Source of the DNA: Rotaria sordida
Lineage: Eukaryota; Rotifera; Eurotatoria; Philodinida; Philodinidae
Direction: 5' to 3'
Length of the DNA: 64,000 nucleotides
Assembly: GCA_905250125.1 (NCBI GenBank)
Contig: CAJNOL010000093.1
Coordinates: 186,001 to 250,000 of the forward strand
Part shown: piece after piece, positions 24,071-37,100 of the stretch
How positions within the stretch are numbered: the stretch's first letter is position 1
Layout: every line of letters begins with the position of its first letter
Notes under the pieces: generated by a model
Seen by the model: only the letters and a program-made list of their open reading frames with translations
Databases searched by the model: none
What the model was told of the DNA's origin: nothing
Translations under genes and position numbers: made by a program

Positions 24071-24909
24071 TTTGATCCGAGTAGTTAACATGTACGGTAC
24101 AAATTTTAGATTCATAAAATTCTTTGGAAAATTCTAAAAAGTTGCAAAATGATCTAATCAATACTATTACTGATGCGCCTTTTTTTCGTTGTCAGAAAAA
24201 CGTGTCCACTGATCTTTGGTTTCCCTCTTCCCACTACTGGTAGCCAGGACCTAGGAGGTAGTCACAAAATCCTCGATTTAAACTTACAGTCTCTATTTTC
24301 TTCGAAAACATAGAGTGAGATTGACAAAGTATACTAGTGAGCAGTTCAAGTATATCTAAATATAAATTGAATTTCAATGTTGTCACTCGTTTCAATGTGT
24401 CTATCAAATGAGTCATTCACCTGTCTTTGTATTGGTTCGTATGAATAAAACTAATTGATTGTCTACTAATTGTCAAAACAATTACAACTGTAGATTATTT
24501 CTTCAATTTCATAAAAGTCGATGTTATTTAGTCTACACTAAGTTCAAAGAATATGTAAAGTAACTAATTGCTATCTGTTATGAACTAAATTTTCTTTGAT
24601 GAACAGATAGCTAATGGCCATATTAATTAATATTAGACGTCAAAGAAAAGAAGGCAATTATGTAAAGGTAGATACGCATATCAATTAGGAAAAAAAAACT
24701 TGATGGATACTTACCTGTATGAAAAGAAAAGGAAGTATAAAAAGAAAAATATGCAACTAAATATACATTTTATATTTTTATTTATATTCCAACAACGCCA
24801 TAGAAACACGTGTTTCTTCTTAAGACAAATTGTTGTTTTATATTTTAATAAAATTATTATCTCTTTTCAAATAATAAAAATAGTTTATTATTATCAATTA
24901 TTTATACAT

Positions 24910-26106
24910 ATGGCGCATAATAATGAATATGAATATGAAAATGAATCATCTGTTGATTCCGAACTAATTTGTGCTATTTGTTTAAATCCATTCGACGAGC
25001 CAATATCAACATTATGTGAACATATATTTTGTGTTGATTGTATTAAATTATGGTTAAAAAAAGATTTATCATGTCCAATTTGTCGTGAAATATTAATCGA
25101 GAACAATTTAAAATCTGTAATTAATCAAAATATCCTTAATAAACTTGATCAACTTCAAGTTAAATGTAGATTATGTCAACAAAAACATATAAAACGAAAA
25201 CGTTTTGATTATCATATAGATAAACAATGTTCAAAAGTAATTGTATCATGTTCAACTGCTGATATTAAATGTCCATGGAAAGGACAACGAATAGATTTAC
25301 AATCTCATCAAATGAATTGTATCTATTATTCAAATCGAAAATTATTCAATCATCAAGTTCAAGAAAATAAAATAACATCAAGTAAGTTAGAATTTAAACA
25401 AATAATTCTATCTCTATTAATTACATTATGTTTAGAATTTATTAATTCGCATAGTATAAAAATTGAAAATTTAATTAATCAATATCCATTTTATTCTACA
25501 ATATCATTAAGTAATAAACATTTGACAGATACTGATATTTCAATAGTTATTAATTCGGCAATCATAAACAAAAAATGTAAAATTCTTGATTTAGGACATA
25601 ATCAAATTAATTCTCAAGGTGTTATACAACTTGCTGAAAGTTTAACAAATAATACAACATTAAAAATGCTTTCTCTTCATAGCAATTCTTTATCAGAAAT
25701 CGGTATTCTACATATTGCAGAAAAACTTTCATTAAATAACTCAGTTCTTAAATGGCTTGATCTTGAATCAACTGATTTAACTGATAATAGTGTAGAATAT
25801 TTGGCTGCAATGCTCAAAACAAATACATCCGTTACTGGTTTATGGTTATCAAATAATCGAATAAGTGATCAGGGTGTAAAAACGTTAGCTTTAGCACTTA
25901 TTTATTATAATACAACTCTTAAATATTTAGATTTGGAAAATAATCGATTGATAAATGATTCATGTTTGAATTATCTTATAAATATGCTTGAACAAAATCA
26001 ATCATTAAAAACAGTTTATTTAAATAATTGTCACTTGTCAATGACAAGTAAAACAAAACTTCAAACTATAGCCAATACGAAACCAAAGTTTCGTTTGTTG
26101 CTTTGA
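24910..26106 (+). CDS. RING finger / TRAF-type zinc finger / leucine-rich-repeat protein
   Basis: Single-exon gene, 398 aa from ATG 24910. The frame is open 70 codons further upstream, but that stretch is Lys/Ile/Phe-rich AT sequence and reads as 5' UTR. A C3HC4 RING finger lies at residues 21-58 (Cys21, Cys24, Cys36, His38, Cys41, Cys44, Cys55, Cys58), which predicts E2 binding and E3 ubiquitin ligase activity. A TRAF-like Cys/His region follows (about 75-140, with CRLCQQ and a C-x-H pattern), then about seven ribonuclease-inhibitor-type LRRs (about 205-390, LDLGHNQI and WLSNNRISDQGV type). The order RING-TRAFzf-LRR suggests a ubiquitin ligase whose substrate is chosen by the LRRs, of a kind linked to immune or stress signalling in other animals. 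That role is inference. Confidence 0.85.
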   Translation: MAHNNEYEYENESSVDSELICAICLNPFDEPISTLCEHIFCVDCIKLWLKKDLSCPICREILIENNLKSVINQNILNKLDQLQVKCRLCQQKHIKRKRFDYHIDKQCSKVIVSCSTADIKCPWKGQRIDLQSHQMNCIYYSNRKLFNHQVQENKITSSKLEFKQIILSLLITLCLEFINSHSIKIENLINQYPFYSTISLSNKHLTDTDISIVINSAIINKKCKILDLGHNQINSQGVIQLAESLTNNTTLKMLSLHSNSLSEIGILHIAEKLSLNNSVLKWLDLESTDLTDNSVEYLAAMLKTNTSVTGLWLSNNRISDQGVKTLALALIYYNTTLKYLDLENNRLINDSCLNYLINMLEQNQSLKTVYLNNCHLSMTSKTKLQTIANTKPKFRLLL

Positions 26107-26579
26107 ACGATGAATATTATGATTTATTCAAGTTAAAATCTTTTTTTTTTTTATGAATAGCTGTGGATTTTTAAGACATGTTAATAAAGATTTCAATATG
26201 AAGCTCTCATACCTCATGAAAAACTGACGCTAAAAATCATATGAATTCTAGATTAACATTTTTATACAATATTAAAAAAGACTACGTTTAGATACAGATA
26301 AATGATGTTCCTATTGAACCTTAGTACTAATCAAGGTCGTAATATTAGGGGGGAGGGATGCAGCACTCCTACTCTTGAAATTTATGCGCGTCACGTTTTC
26401 CTGCGTTAAGTGCTGAATTATGGCCAATGGTACACATTCATCGATACTTTTCTTGGTTCAATTTTCTTGGTTTTAACATTTGGATGGTTTTTTCAATTAC
26501 ACAAATATCTTATATTGCACTTCGATTAGCGAAATATTTGGAAAGAAGTTTGCGAAACTGACTTTCACAACGAATTTAT

Positions 26580-27222
26580 ACTTACGAGGGAAGGAGTTTT
26601 CCAAATGATTATTCGCTTTTTTAATCGGAGCTATACACATTTTGTAGAGCCTAATGAGCTAAAAATATCCGGAAAACATTTCAAACCCTTAACGTTTTGC
26701 TGTAGAGATACTGCATTTTTTGGAGTATTTTTCAAGCCAACGCCGTAGTCCTTCTCAGGAAAACTCCTTTTTGAATTTCAACTTGAAGTTTTGCACGGGG
26801 ATACGACTTTTTGAGAATAATCCATTGTGAAAATTACAAACCTTTTGATGTGTTCCTATGCTGAAAAAGGAATATCGAATCTGTCGATAGATATGAATAA
26901 TGTTAAAAAAATGCTTTTATCATAACTCTGTCTCAGGATAAACACAACAAAAAGATCTAAAACTTCCACTATAAACTATTTTCGATAAAGCCTATCACTG
27001 AGAAAAGTTTCAAGTCAGATATTCGAACATGAATTTTCCTTGTGTTTCTGAGATGGATCGTGACATTGATTCAAAGAGTACCATAAAAAATACAAAATCT
27101 CTGCAGCTATAAGCTAAGAGTCCAAACTTTTTTTAGAATATTCATCGCTCACTAGGATCTACATGATGCACATAGCCTTGACACAAAAGTGAGGGCTTCC
27201 TTCCTTCGTAAACTTTCGCCAA
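26580..27222. repeat. Inverted-repeat element, family A copy 2
   Basis: The ends pair ACGAGGGAAGGAG (left) with the complement of CTTCCTTCCTTCGT (right). The left arm runs 26580 to about 26830 and the right arm about 26990 to 27222. Right-arm words ATTCATCGCTCACTAGGATC and ATGCACATAGCCTTGAC match the right arm of copy 1 (2090-2150). This shows a dispersed family. Confidence 0.8.
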
Positions 27223-29344
27223 TGATTGATTAACTTATTATTATCAATGTAAAATAGTTAAGAAATTAAACATCATTATTTCATGACGGGCACAAATCTT
27301 TAATAATTCTAAGTCACAAGCGTTTTAATAATTACATTAACTATGACGCATCTAAAAGAAGCCGTTTGAAAAGCCAATCTTTGGAGTAACTGGCAGTGTA
27401 TAAATTTCGCAATGAGTCAAATAAAAAAAAATTTGAAAAAAATTATTTCGATGGATAAAAAAGCGAAGACGGTTGTTATGTTGAATAAAACATATTGACT
27501 ACTTCAAAATACTCAAATAGCTTTATCAATACATACATCTAATAATATTGCATTAATACATTACCCAGAAGAACGAAAATGACAGAAAACTTAAGAAAGT
27601 AATTATATTCCTTCATGAGAAAACCCTTAATCAACTATTCTGTATGACAAACAACTCTGGTTATATAATACTACCAAAGAATCACGAAAGAAGCTCATGT
27701 TAGTGAGAGAAAACATTGTCTAAAAACTCGATAAATTTCCATTGTTGGTTTTTTAAGTAACATTAAAATATGTACGGCGAAAATGATAATAATAATGAAA
27801 AACATTCCCCATAAATCCGCCAATAGTCTAACAAAAAAGCTCTTGAGAATTGTTGGAAGTACACTGTGAAAGTCATGTTATCTTCACATAGTTATTAATG
27901 TTCTCAAAAAATTATAATATTGGTTTGTTCATAACAAAAACCATAATTATAAAAACCAATAATTAGTTCAAATAAATGATCAATTATACAGCCACTATAA
28001 AGAAACTGTTTGATCACACTTTCATCAATGTTTCAATATACACTATCGAGATACATTCATTTTAAATTTATAAAGATATTGTTTATTTATTCAGTGCACA
28101 ACATACGTATATTTAACATGTGGTTCATTCTTTTTCGAGTACATATTTTTATCAACATAGAATCATCAAGTATTCGAACAAAAGAAATAGTAACTTAAAT
28201 TTACATGATTAATATGAATATTTTACTTTCCAAAACTAGATATTTAGACTACTGATGAAACTTTTTCCATTCAATTAAGAATGATAACTTTAGCTACTAA
28301 GTTCCAAAGCTAAATTTTGAAAGCACAAAAGATAATTCATATGATCATGATGAGAAATCTCTCTATTTGAGAAAGATATAATAAAAGTACTCTAACTGTA
28401 CAGAATCATTAATTTATTCATTTTAAATTCTGTTTGACTTCTCCGTAAATCATTCTGCACTTCAGATTTTTATTGATGTTATAGAAAAAATTACATAAGT
28501 TGTTTTTATCCAGTAAATATGAGTTAAGAACAAATTGAGTCAATGACTCGTAGAAAGAAAAAGATACACTTTTAGCAAATGGATGAGTTTATTAATCACA
28601 ATAAAATAAAAAATGTCGTATTTATGTATCACAATTCAATATATCATATTATAGATATTTCATTTATCTTTTTGCAAAGTATTCATTCACAGTTCTATAT
28701 TACTTGCGTAGGTACACATAATCGAGCCAATGAAATATATCAAATCTATATATTTTCGTTTATCATATTGTTTTTTGGAAAATTTTCGATTAGTCATTAT
28801 TCGAGAACACATTGAGATATTGATCGATGATCGAGAATGAATTATTTTGAAGCAATATGATCTAGATTATATCGACCTGAGAAGACTAGATCTCAAGATC
28901 TTTCCATCTTGACTCCAAGAATAAGTGTCATTAATTTGAATTAATTCCAAAAATAGCAATTATGTTGCATTCACAGAAAAAAACGACAGACATATCAAAA
29001 ATTAGATTTGAACTAGCATGTGGGTGGATGGAATATTTACACTCAAACCCTTCGTGTTCTGGAACAATGTTTAGTAGAGTATTCGAATAAATATTCTACT
29101 ACCAGTATACAATAGGATCTTGGTTGGATGCTCCATTGATATTGGTCTTATGAGAGTACTGTTCTCAGTAACTAATCGTTTTCGTATTTTCACTATGTAT
29201 ATTATTGAGGAATAAGAAACCTCAAAAGGATTAGTTTCATCAGTCTTTCACACGAGAGTTATGCTTATTTTAGTCGACAGCACGGTATCTACTAACAATT
29301 CGAATGACGATATTTTCGTCTGAAATTTTCTCAACGTATGGAAC

Positions 29345-29535
29345 TACTTATAACAAGAATACTGAAAAAATTTCGACTTAAAAGATTTTTTTTTCTTCAC
29401 AATAATATTGGGTTTCCAACTAATCAGTGACATTCAACACAAGATGCGAGAACCTTATGTTTATTGGAAATTCAATATTTTGTGAAGAAAATATTTTGAT
29501 GAACTCAAATTTTCTCAGTATTCTATTTACAAATA
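29345..29535. repeat. Inverted repeat
   Basis: GAATACTGAAAAAATTT...TTCTTCACAATAATATT at about 29357-29410 pairs with its reverse complement at about 29470-29527. Loop of about 60 nt. Confidence 0.65.
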
Positions 29536-30270
29536 GACCTACCCTTGGACAAAACTTTCGGTCAAAATACAGGCAATCGAATTATTGACATATATTTCTT
29601 CATAGGCTAAAATTCCAATAAAATGGATATAAACTTGAAATAAAAGGCCAAGAGAGCTCATGTCGTTGAAGTTTATTATATGTGTAGAGTCCTAGTCAAA
29701 CTCGATTTCCTATTGACAACAATTTTCTTGTCAGTAAATACAGTACTATATGATATCTGCTCGAGTACTTGTTCAGTTTTCAGAAAATTCTATAAAAGTT
29801 TTTTCAGTAAGTTAAACGATTAAACATTTAAAAATATCTTGATTTAATTACTAAGAAAACAAGCTATGGTACTGAAAAGCTCAAAAGACTTTGTTATCTA
29901 CTGTGATAGTAGGATATCATTTCGCGTACCTTGAACTCAACATATGCCCTAGGGCTCGTTTTGAAACAATTAGAATGATCAAAATTAATTTTTTTTTCTA
30001 CATTCAACATTTTTTTTGTGATCCTTTACGAAATTAAAGGTACAAGAACGAGACCATAAAGTTTTCTTTTTCTTCTGTCTACTCAACATTTTCTGTTGTT
30101 TTTGTTTTGCAAATAATGTAACTTTTCGTTTTTGTGAATCTCCAATAGATAATAAACATCTCTGAGGACATGTGAGATTCTTATCACATTATATATATAT
30201 ATCTAAACAGAAGTTATCTTTATCAAACGTGCAACAGACTTTTTTTTGTGAACAGAACTACAGATAAACT

Positions 30271-33027
30271 ATGAATAATAAAGTAGGATCATTGAAAGTT
30301 AATGAAAATTTGTACAAATGTTCAGTAATTTGGCTTGATGCTTCAGCCAACAGTTCACAAGAGAATATTAACGCTCAAAAACAACTTCGAACATCAACTA
30401 ATAATTTATTAATATTTGAAGATGATAAACAATGTCTTCAACACATTCATTCTATGTCAAAAAACGATCGTATTATATTAATTGTTAGCGGAAGATTAGG
30501 TCGAATTATTGTTCCAAAAATTGCTCAACTTCAACAAATTATTTCAATCTATGTTTATTGCCAAGACAAAAAAGCTAATGAACAATGGGCAAAACAATTC
30601 TCTAAAGTTAGTATAGTCTTTTAGTTTTCGAGATTTAACTTCAAATAACTTGTATATATGTATTTTGTGAAACAAGATCGAAAAGAAGTATTGAAGTACA
30701 TAGCAGGCCTCGAAATCGGACTACTTTTTTATGTCCCGATCCGAAAGAAACTTCGTTTACAAAGATTTTTTTCTCAGTAGACAGCTATTCCACATTTTTC
30801 GGCTTTTATAAAAAATGATGATCAAGGGGGGTAGCGTGGAGAAGCTTCCCTCTATCTCTCCTCAGGTGTGAGCCAAATCTCAGGAAACTTTATATCAAAA
30901 AAGGATAAAACCGTCGGGCCGAGTGGCCCATTTCGTGGTCTGATACATAAGATAGAAATTTACACGCGAGCTGGGTATAAGACAGGACGGTCCTGTTGTC
31001 CTGTGTTGTCGCTCGTCAGGATGGAGTAAGGCAACAGGACAGAGAAGTTGTCTTGTACCCAACTCTGATTTGCAACTCCCTCGGTTTCTCATAGACCATC
31101 ACAGATTGTGGAAGTTGCTGGCCAAAAATCGTCACAGATGTTTTTGATGTACAATCATAGACAGTACATTGATAACAGCTCGTTGCAACGTATTAACTAC
31201 TTCCTTATTGTATTTCTGGAGGATTAAGTAAAAGGAGAGTGAAGAAATGTGTTCCAAGCTAGACAAAATAAACGACCTCACTATGATGAGTAACAGTAGT
31301 TACGTCGTGTTTCACATTTTAATCCTACCAGAATTACACTAACAGCTTTTGTTTAGGTAAAAGATGTCATTGTTCGATTGGATGATTTATTTGATCAAAT
31401 TCAATCTGATCGAAAACAAATAAAGCATCATAAAATTGATGAAGAAATACCGATATGTGCATTTAATTCGAATATTTTAATTGAAGAACATTCTTCAACT
31501 GAATTAAATGGTCAATTCATACATTTTCAACTATTAATTGATTGTCTTATTCGGATGAAACCATCATTGAATGAAAAACAAGAATTTATTAGTGATTTAA
31601 AAGAAAAATTTGAAAAAAATTCTGATAATTTTAAAATTGTGGAAGAATTCGAACGTAAGTATTCATCTGATCAATCCATAACATGGTATACGAGAGAAAC
31701 ATTTCTTTATAAAATGTTGAACAAAGCACTTCGAGTTCAAGACATTAAATTATTATATTTATTTCGATTTTTTATTCGTGATCTTGCACAACAACTAGAA
31801 AAAAATAAATGTTCATCAATTGTTCGTGTTTATCGTGGTCAAAAAATGTCAAAAAAAGAAATCGAAATGTTTCAAAATTCTGTTGGTCAATTTATTTCCA
31901 TGAATTCATTTCTTTCGACAAGTCTTAAATCAGAAATAGCTGAAAATTTTATTTCTAATAATTCTTCTGATGATAATAAAAATGTTCTCTTCAAAATTGA
32001 TGCAGATTCTCGATTGAAAAATATTAAAGCTTTCAGTAATATAACCACATTTAATGATTACGAAGAAGAAGAAATACTTTTCATGATTGGTTCAATTTTT
32101 CAAGTTATTGAAATAAAACGTGATAATAATAGAATTTGGAATATTCGTTTAAGATTATGTTCTAATAATGATGAGAAATTACAATCACTTTTTGAATATA
32201 TGAGAAAAAAACTCGGTAATGGAGAAACAAATTTATATATTTTTGCAGGTGTCTTACACGATATGGGTAAATTAGATTATGCTGAAAAATATTATCGTTA
32301 TTATTTAAAACAATTACCTGATAAACATCCACATATTTCCGCATGTTATCATGCTTTAGGAATCGTTACAAGTGAGAAAAAAGATTTTAAATCGAGTCTG
32401 ACATGGTACAACAAATTGCTCGAGATTATTAATCGAATATTGGAAAACGATGATGCAAATATTGCTAACATTTACAATAGTAGTGCTATTGTTTATCAAG
32501 AGATAGGTGATCATAATCAAGCAATTGAATCGTACAAGAAAGCATTGATTATTTGGAAGAAAACATATGGTGAAGAACATCCAGATGTAGCTATGTGTCT
32601 TAGTAATTTGGGTAATGTCTATCAGGATCAAAAAAAATATTCGAAAGCATTAGAATGTCATCAAAAAGCATTGACTATTCATCAGAATCATCTTCCTGTT
32701 CATCATCCTCATATTGGTACATCACACAATAATATTGGTAATAGTTATGTTTGTCTCGATCAATATGATTTGGCATTAAAACATTATACTTCATCACTGA
32801 AAATTTATGAAAAATCTCTTCCTCCTTCTCATCTTCATTTTGCCATGACATATGAAAATATAGGTCTTATTTATGAACATCTAGATGATTTTGAAAAAGC
32901 ATTATTCAATTTTAAAAAAGCATCGAAAATCTTTTCTGATTCGTTGCCTGCTACAAATCCTAATGTGATTCGAATTGAACAAAATGTTGATCGTATATCA
33001 TCGAAATTAACAAGTACTTATTTTTGA
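30271..33027 (+). CDS. ADP-ribosyltransferase-TPR protein, copy 2
   Basis: Exons 30271-30606 and 31357-33027 join in phase 0 (TTCTCTAAA | GTAAAAGAT) across a 750-nt intron, giving 668 aa. The N-terminal 150 residues (CSVIWLDASAN, then a hydrophobic IILIVSGRLG strand) form an alpha/beta module shared with copy 1. The ART domain spans about 200-385, with Arg272 (VYRGQ), Ser299 (FLSTS) and Glu349/Glu351 (EEE before ILF), completing an R-S-ExE active site. Six kinesin-light-chain-like TPRs (about 385-650) are clearer than in copy 1, e.g. GEEHPDVAMCLSNLGNVY. Predicted role: NAD+-dependent ADP-ribosylation of partners chosen by the TPRs. It has no signal peptide, so it is probably cytoplasmic. Same strand as copy 1 but 24 kb away and well diverged, so not a recent tandem copy. 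Confidence 0.92.
30966..31069. repeat. Short GC-richer inverted repeat in ART-TPR intron
   Basis: GGGTATAAGACA...CCTGTTGTCCTGT pairs with ACAGGACAGAG...TGTCTTGTACCC. It is the most GC-rich patch of the neighbourhood and lies in the 750-nt intron of ART-TPR copy 2. Confidence 0.6.
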
Positions 33028-34171
33028 AATTTTATTAAGTGATCAATAAAATTGATTGAATTTTAATTTAAATAGAATAAAATTTACAACCAAAGAAAAT
33101 AAAACTAATTTACTGTTCTCAATTTGTCAATTGTTCAGCAAGAAGTGAGAATGTGAGTTAGTGTTCTGCAGGAACATGACTTTTCGAAACCGAAACGGCA
33201 TTTTTTTTTAAATATCCTAGACCGTTTCGAGCTCGGATAGCTGTACCTGGTATCCAATTAAAGCTCAATGACATCCGGCAGATTCCTCTATAGTCATAGT
33301 ACGATGTTCAAACTTTTATTGTATATGAAAAAGTATACTAATTATTTAGTTTCTGCCATAAACAGCGACAAAAGAAAGATCATCTCAAATTTCACAAAAA
33401 AAGCAGGTAATTCAGGATTCACTTGATGTCTTTTTTGCTTCTAAAATCTGAGCAGTTTCACTAAATATACATTTGCTTGTTTTTGTGATGACGTTGGAAT
33501 AAAATGCAGTATTGATGCCAAATATCATGATTGTGGATACATGCATAAATGCTTTTCTCTATCATGAGAATACATGTTCACCCTTTTAATAATTCATTTT
33601 TCTCTTCATGCATTCAATTACTTCATCATATAGTTCATCATTATTTGTCGATGAATTTTCATTAAAAATGAATCCTTTTAGTAAAACAATATCGCTTTAC
33701 ACTGTTTATGACCTGTTCTCTCAAGTAAAATAAATTGTTCACTCATGATCGAATCAGTTTTCGATCCTATGCTTTTATATAAATTAGCAGTTAATCTAGA
33801 CATGTGTACGATACGCTTTTTTTAAATAATAGAACAAAGTAAAAATATGGTTAGAAATTAATTGCAAGTCGAATGCGTTAAAATTGTCATCACATTCATC
33901 AAACACCGAGCAACAATGAAATAAATCATGATAGATACTGCTACCTCATTACTCTTAGACCTATGTGATCGCATTTTAGCACATTGAAATCTAAATTACA
34001 ATATTGAACAGAATCTACAATTGTTGCATAATTCAATTGGATATATCTGAAATAAAATCCATCAATATTATTTATCATAAACATATATCTATTTGGCAAT
34101 GTTTTGTAAAGACTAAAAAGAATATTGTATTATATTAGGTTACATCATTATAGTGATGTAAAAGTAAGTCT
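33028..34171. other. Convergent intergenic interval
   Basis: Lies between the 3' ends of ART-TPR copy 2 (+) and the TIR gene (-). No coding sequence or clear repeat seen. AATAAA-type signals occur on both strands. Confidence 0.5.
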
Positions 34172-37100
34172 TTACATGATAGAACATGCTCGACTCTGTG
34201 GAACACTAGGTGCACTTCGAATACGTGCTGGTCGTTTTTTATGTTCGACATGTCCTAATGCTGTTGTTGGTCGTTTCATATCGAGTAAATGTTTTCGAGG
34301 TTTTTCTGTTTGAACTTCGGGTACAGCTATTTTCAATCGAGCAAGTACTTGTTCGAATTGTTTCAATGACCATATATCTTGACCATCTGGAATATTTTCA
34401 TTTTGATGACGAAAATCAATATATGGTTTTTCAGTAAAAACAAGTGCCATGGGACCTGCTGGTGGCCATGTAGTTGTATCTTCAAGTAACAATGGAACAA
34501 TTGGTTTAGTAAGTGCATCAGCCAATGACATTTCTCGTCGACAATTGATTGATTTTATATATTTTGGAGTGACACAAGCAAGTACACATTTAGCATTGCG
34601 TATTCCAGTATCGATCTTTTCAAATAGAGAATCCCCACCACCCATTTGAAATATATCAAGCCAACAACGATAGCCCAATTGTGTCAATCGTTTGTATAGA
34701 GCAACAATATCAGTTTGACGATCCCATTGATATGAAATCATTACTTGTGGATGAGTAACAACAAGTGGAGTATCATCTTTTAATTCAACTTGTTTATTCT
34801 TATTGTCATTGGATGTTGGTTGAAGAAAGATCAAATTATCAACACGTGGTACAAACCAATTACTATATCGTTCACTGATCATATCCGGATCGGGTGCTAT
34901 ATGATAACGAATTTGACCAAGAAGTTCAGTAAATTTATCTGCAGGCCAATAATTGTCCGAATTTGATTTACGATCATAAAATCGAATGTACAAATATTCA
35001 CTCATGATTGGACCAAGAGCACCTTCAGGTGGCCATGTTTGTTTTTCCATTTGTAAAGGAATTATTGGTTTACCTGTATTAACACATAAATGAACCTCAC
35101 GTAAACAATTATCCGATTGATTATACGCTGAATTCATACAACAGATAACAACTTTTGCTCCACGAATACCAGCATCAATTTTAGCAAATAATTTATCACC
35201 ACCACCCATCTGTCCAATATCCATCCAACATGCATAACCAGCTTCTTCAAGATGAGTTTTGAGTGTTAGAACAGCTTTTTGACTTTCCCATTGATATGAA
35301 AGAAAGATAGGTGGAAGACGTTTGATTTCAATAGGCATATCATCAGGAATGAGTTGACCGGCTGCTGAAATTGCATCTCGAATAATTTTTGTAACATCTT
35401 GTCGACCGATTTCATCTAACATCTTAACAAGTCCATAAGTTGCTTCATCAGTTTTATGTGTCATAAACCATTCGTTCAATAAACTCATCGATGGATCAGC
35501 TTGAAGAGCCCAATGTCGTAATTCACTTGTCGAATAACCAAAACGTTTTCCAAGTAAACGCCAATCGTTATTTGCTCGATGATTCAATAATTTTGTTACC
35601 TGACTACCCCATTCAGCTGGTACATAGCTCAATGTTTTTGCATCGATTCGTTCAATTTCTCGTGCTTGTATTTGTACTTGTTCGGTGACATCATTCAAAC
35701 GTGTATCAACAGAATCGACATGTGCACCAAGATTGGTCACCTATATATGTAGAGAGAGAGAGAAACAGATACTATTTTATATTCTTTATTTATTTAAAAA
35801 ATGTTGACGAAACAAGCGCAATTCCTCTCGAACTGTTTGTAATTCAAGAAATATTCTGTCAAGGGACAATTCAATGCGATCGATCCATGCAATAGCAGCA
35901 TCATTAGTTCTAGGATTATTTTGACTGCTCGTTGTTAGATCGGTTAATGCTGAAGAAGTCTGTTGTTGCTCATATTGACATTGCAGCATCTATAAGAATG
36001 GAAAACGATCCTATATACATTCGAGAGTATTCGGATTTCGTCGTTTTCTTTTTGTATATTCTAACATAAATAGAAAACTTACTTTCAATTCTTGTCGTTT
36101 AACAACATTTGTTATATGATGTACATCTTTCTCAGTTTTGACAACACGTTTTTCCATTTGTACAATTTCTTCACGTGTTCGATTTATTGCAGCTTGATTT
36201 TCTTCACTCATTTTATTTCCATCAATAAAATCGATTAATGTACGACATTCAGGAAATGAATTGAATGCTTCTAAATCTTTTCGTTTAGTTTCAAGTGCTT
36301 GCTTATTTATCACACCGATTAATTGACATGCATGAAAAATTTGTTTTCGAATATCATTTGTAATTCCCGAACCACGTTTTAAAAGATCAATAAGAAATGT
36401 TAGAGACTCATTGGCTCGTTGTTCACCATCAACAATAGTCGATGCAACAAAATATTGTTGAAGACAAGTAAAAGCTGATATATTCTGTAGTTCAACAATA
36501 AAACGTAAAAGTGTAGTATAATGTTTATGAAATAGATGAGGTTGTGCATTTGCCACAACGCCGAGTCCTTGAAAAATAAGATAAAGTTCTTGTGAAGTAC
36601 CTTTATGATCATTGAGTGAACCGAATATATTATTGACATGATCCTCTGTAATCAATTCAGGATGTTCTTTAGCAATGACGTAAAAGAGATTTCCTAGTGA
36701 TGATACATGTCCTATATCACCAGAAAACATGCTATTGATTAATTCATCTAGTCGAGCATGGTACGGATCTGGACGTTTAGGATAAAATGTCTAGAAAAAA
36801 AAACGAAATAAAAAGGAATGTTTGTAAATGAAAAATATTTAAAATAGTTTCATTCGTTGAATACCAGTAAATAATAGAAAAAATTTGATGCTGTAAAGCG
36901 TCTTTTTCTTTTGATAATGAAATCTTTTGTGTAAATTAGAAATGCAACTAAAAAGTTTGTATGCATTAAGATCACAATGAAAATGCAATATTTTTGTTCA
37001 TTTTTGATTTTAAAAGGTATGAAACAATCAAATATTTTCATAAAAAATCAATTAGTTTCATCAAGAACTATATTAATGAAAATAATATTGAAGTCAAACT

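Larger units (their letters stand above)
22600..24909. other. Intergenic interval with two inverted-repeat elements
   Basis: No gene supported. It contains the elements at 23369-23764 and 23792-24070. A block rich in AATTTC and GAAATT words (about 23240-23560) precedes and overlaps the first. The 5' flank of the RING-LRR gene lies at 24420-24909. Confidence 0.5.
26107..30270. other. Intergenic interval
   Basis: No gene supported. It holds inverted-repeat family A copy 2 (26580-27222) and another inverted repeat (29345-29535). Short frames at 28010-28198 and 28579-28815 have no motif and non-coding composition. Confidence 0.5.

Noticed and set aside
24700-24909. 70-residue N-terminal extension of the RING-LRR protein
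   Set aside because: Lys/Ile/Phe-rich with no motif. The Met at 24910 directly precedes an acidic leader and the RING finger.
34172-35740. TIR-TIR open frame as bacterial anti-phage (Thoeris-type) DNA or contamination
   Set aside because: It joins in phase to four upstream intron-separated exons and carries a Death domain, an animal feature.
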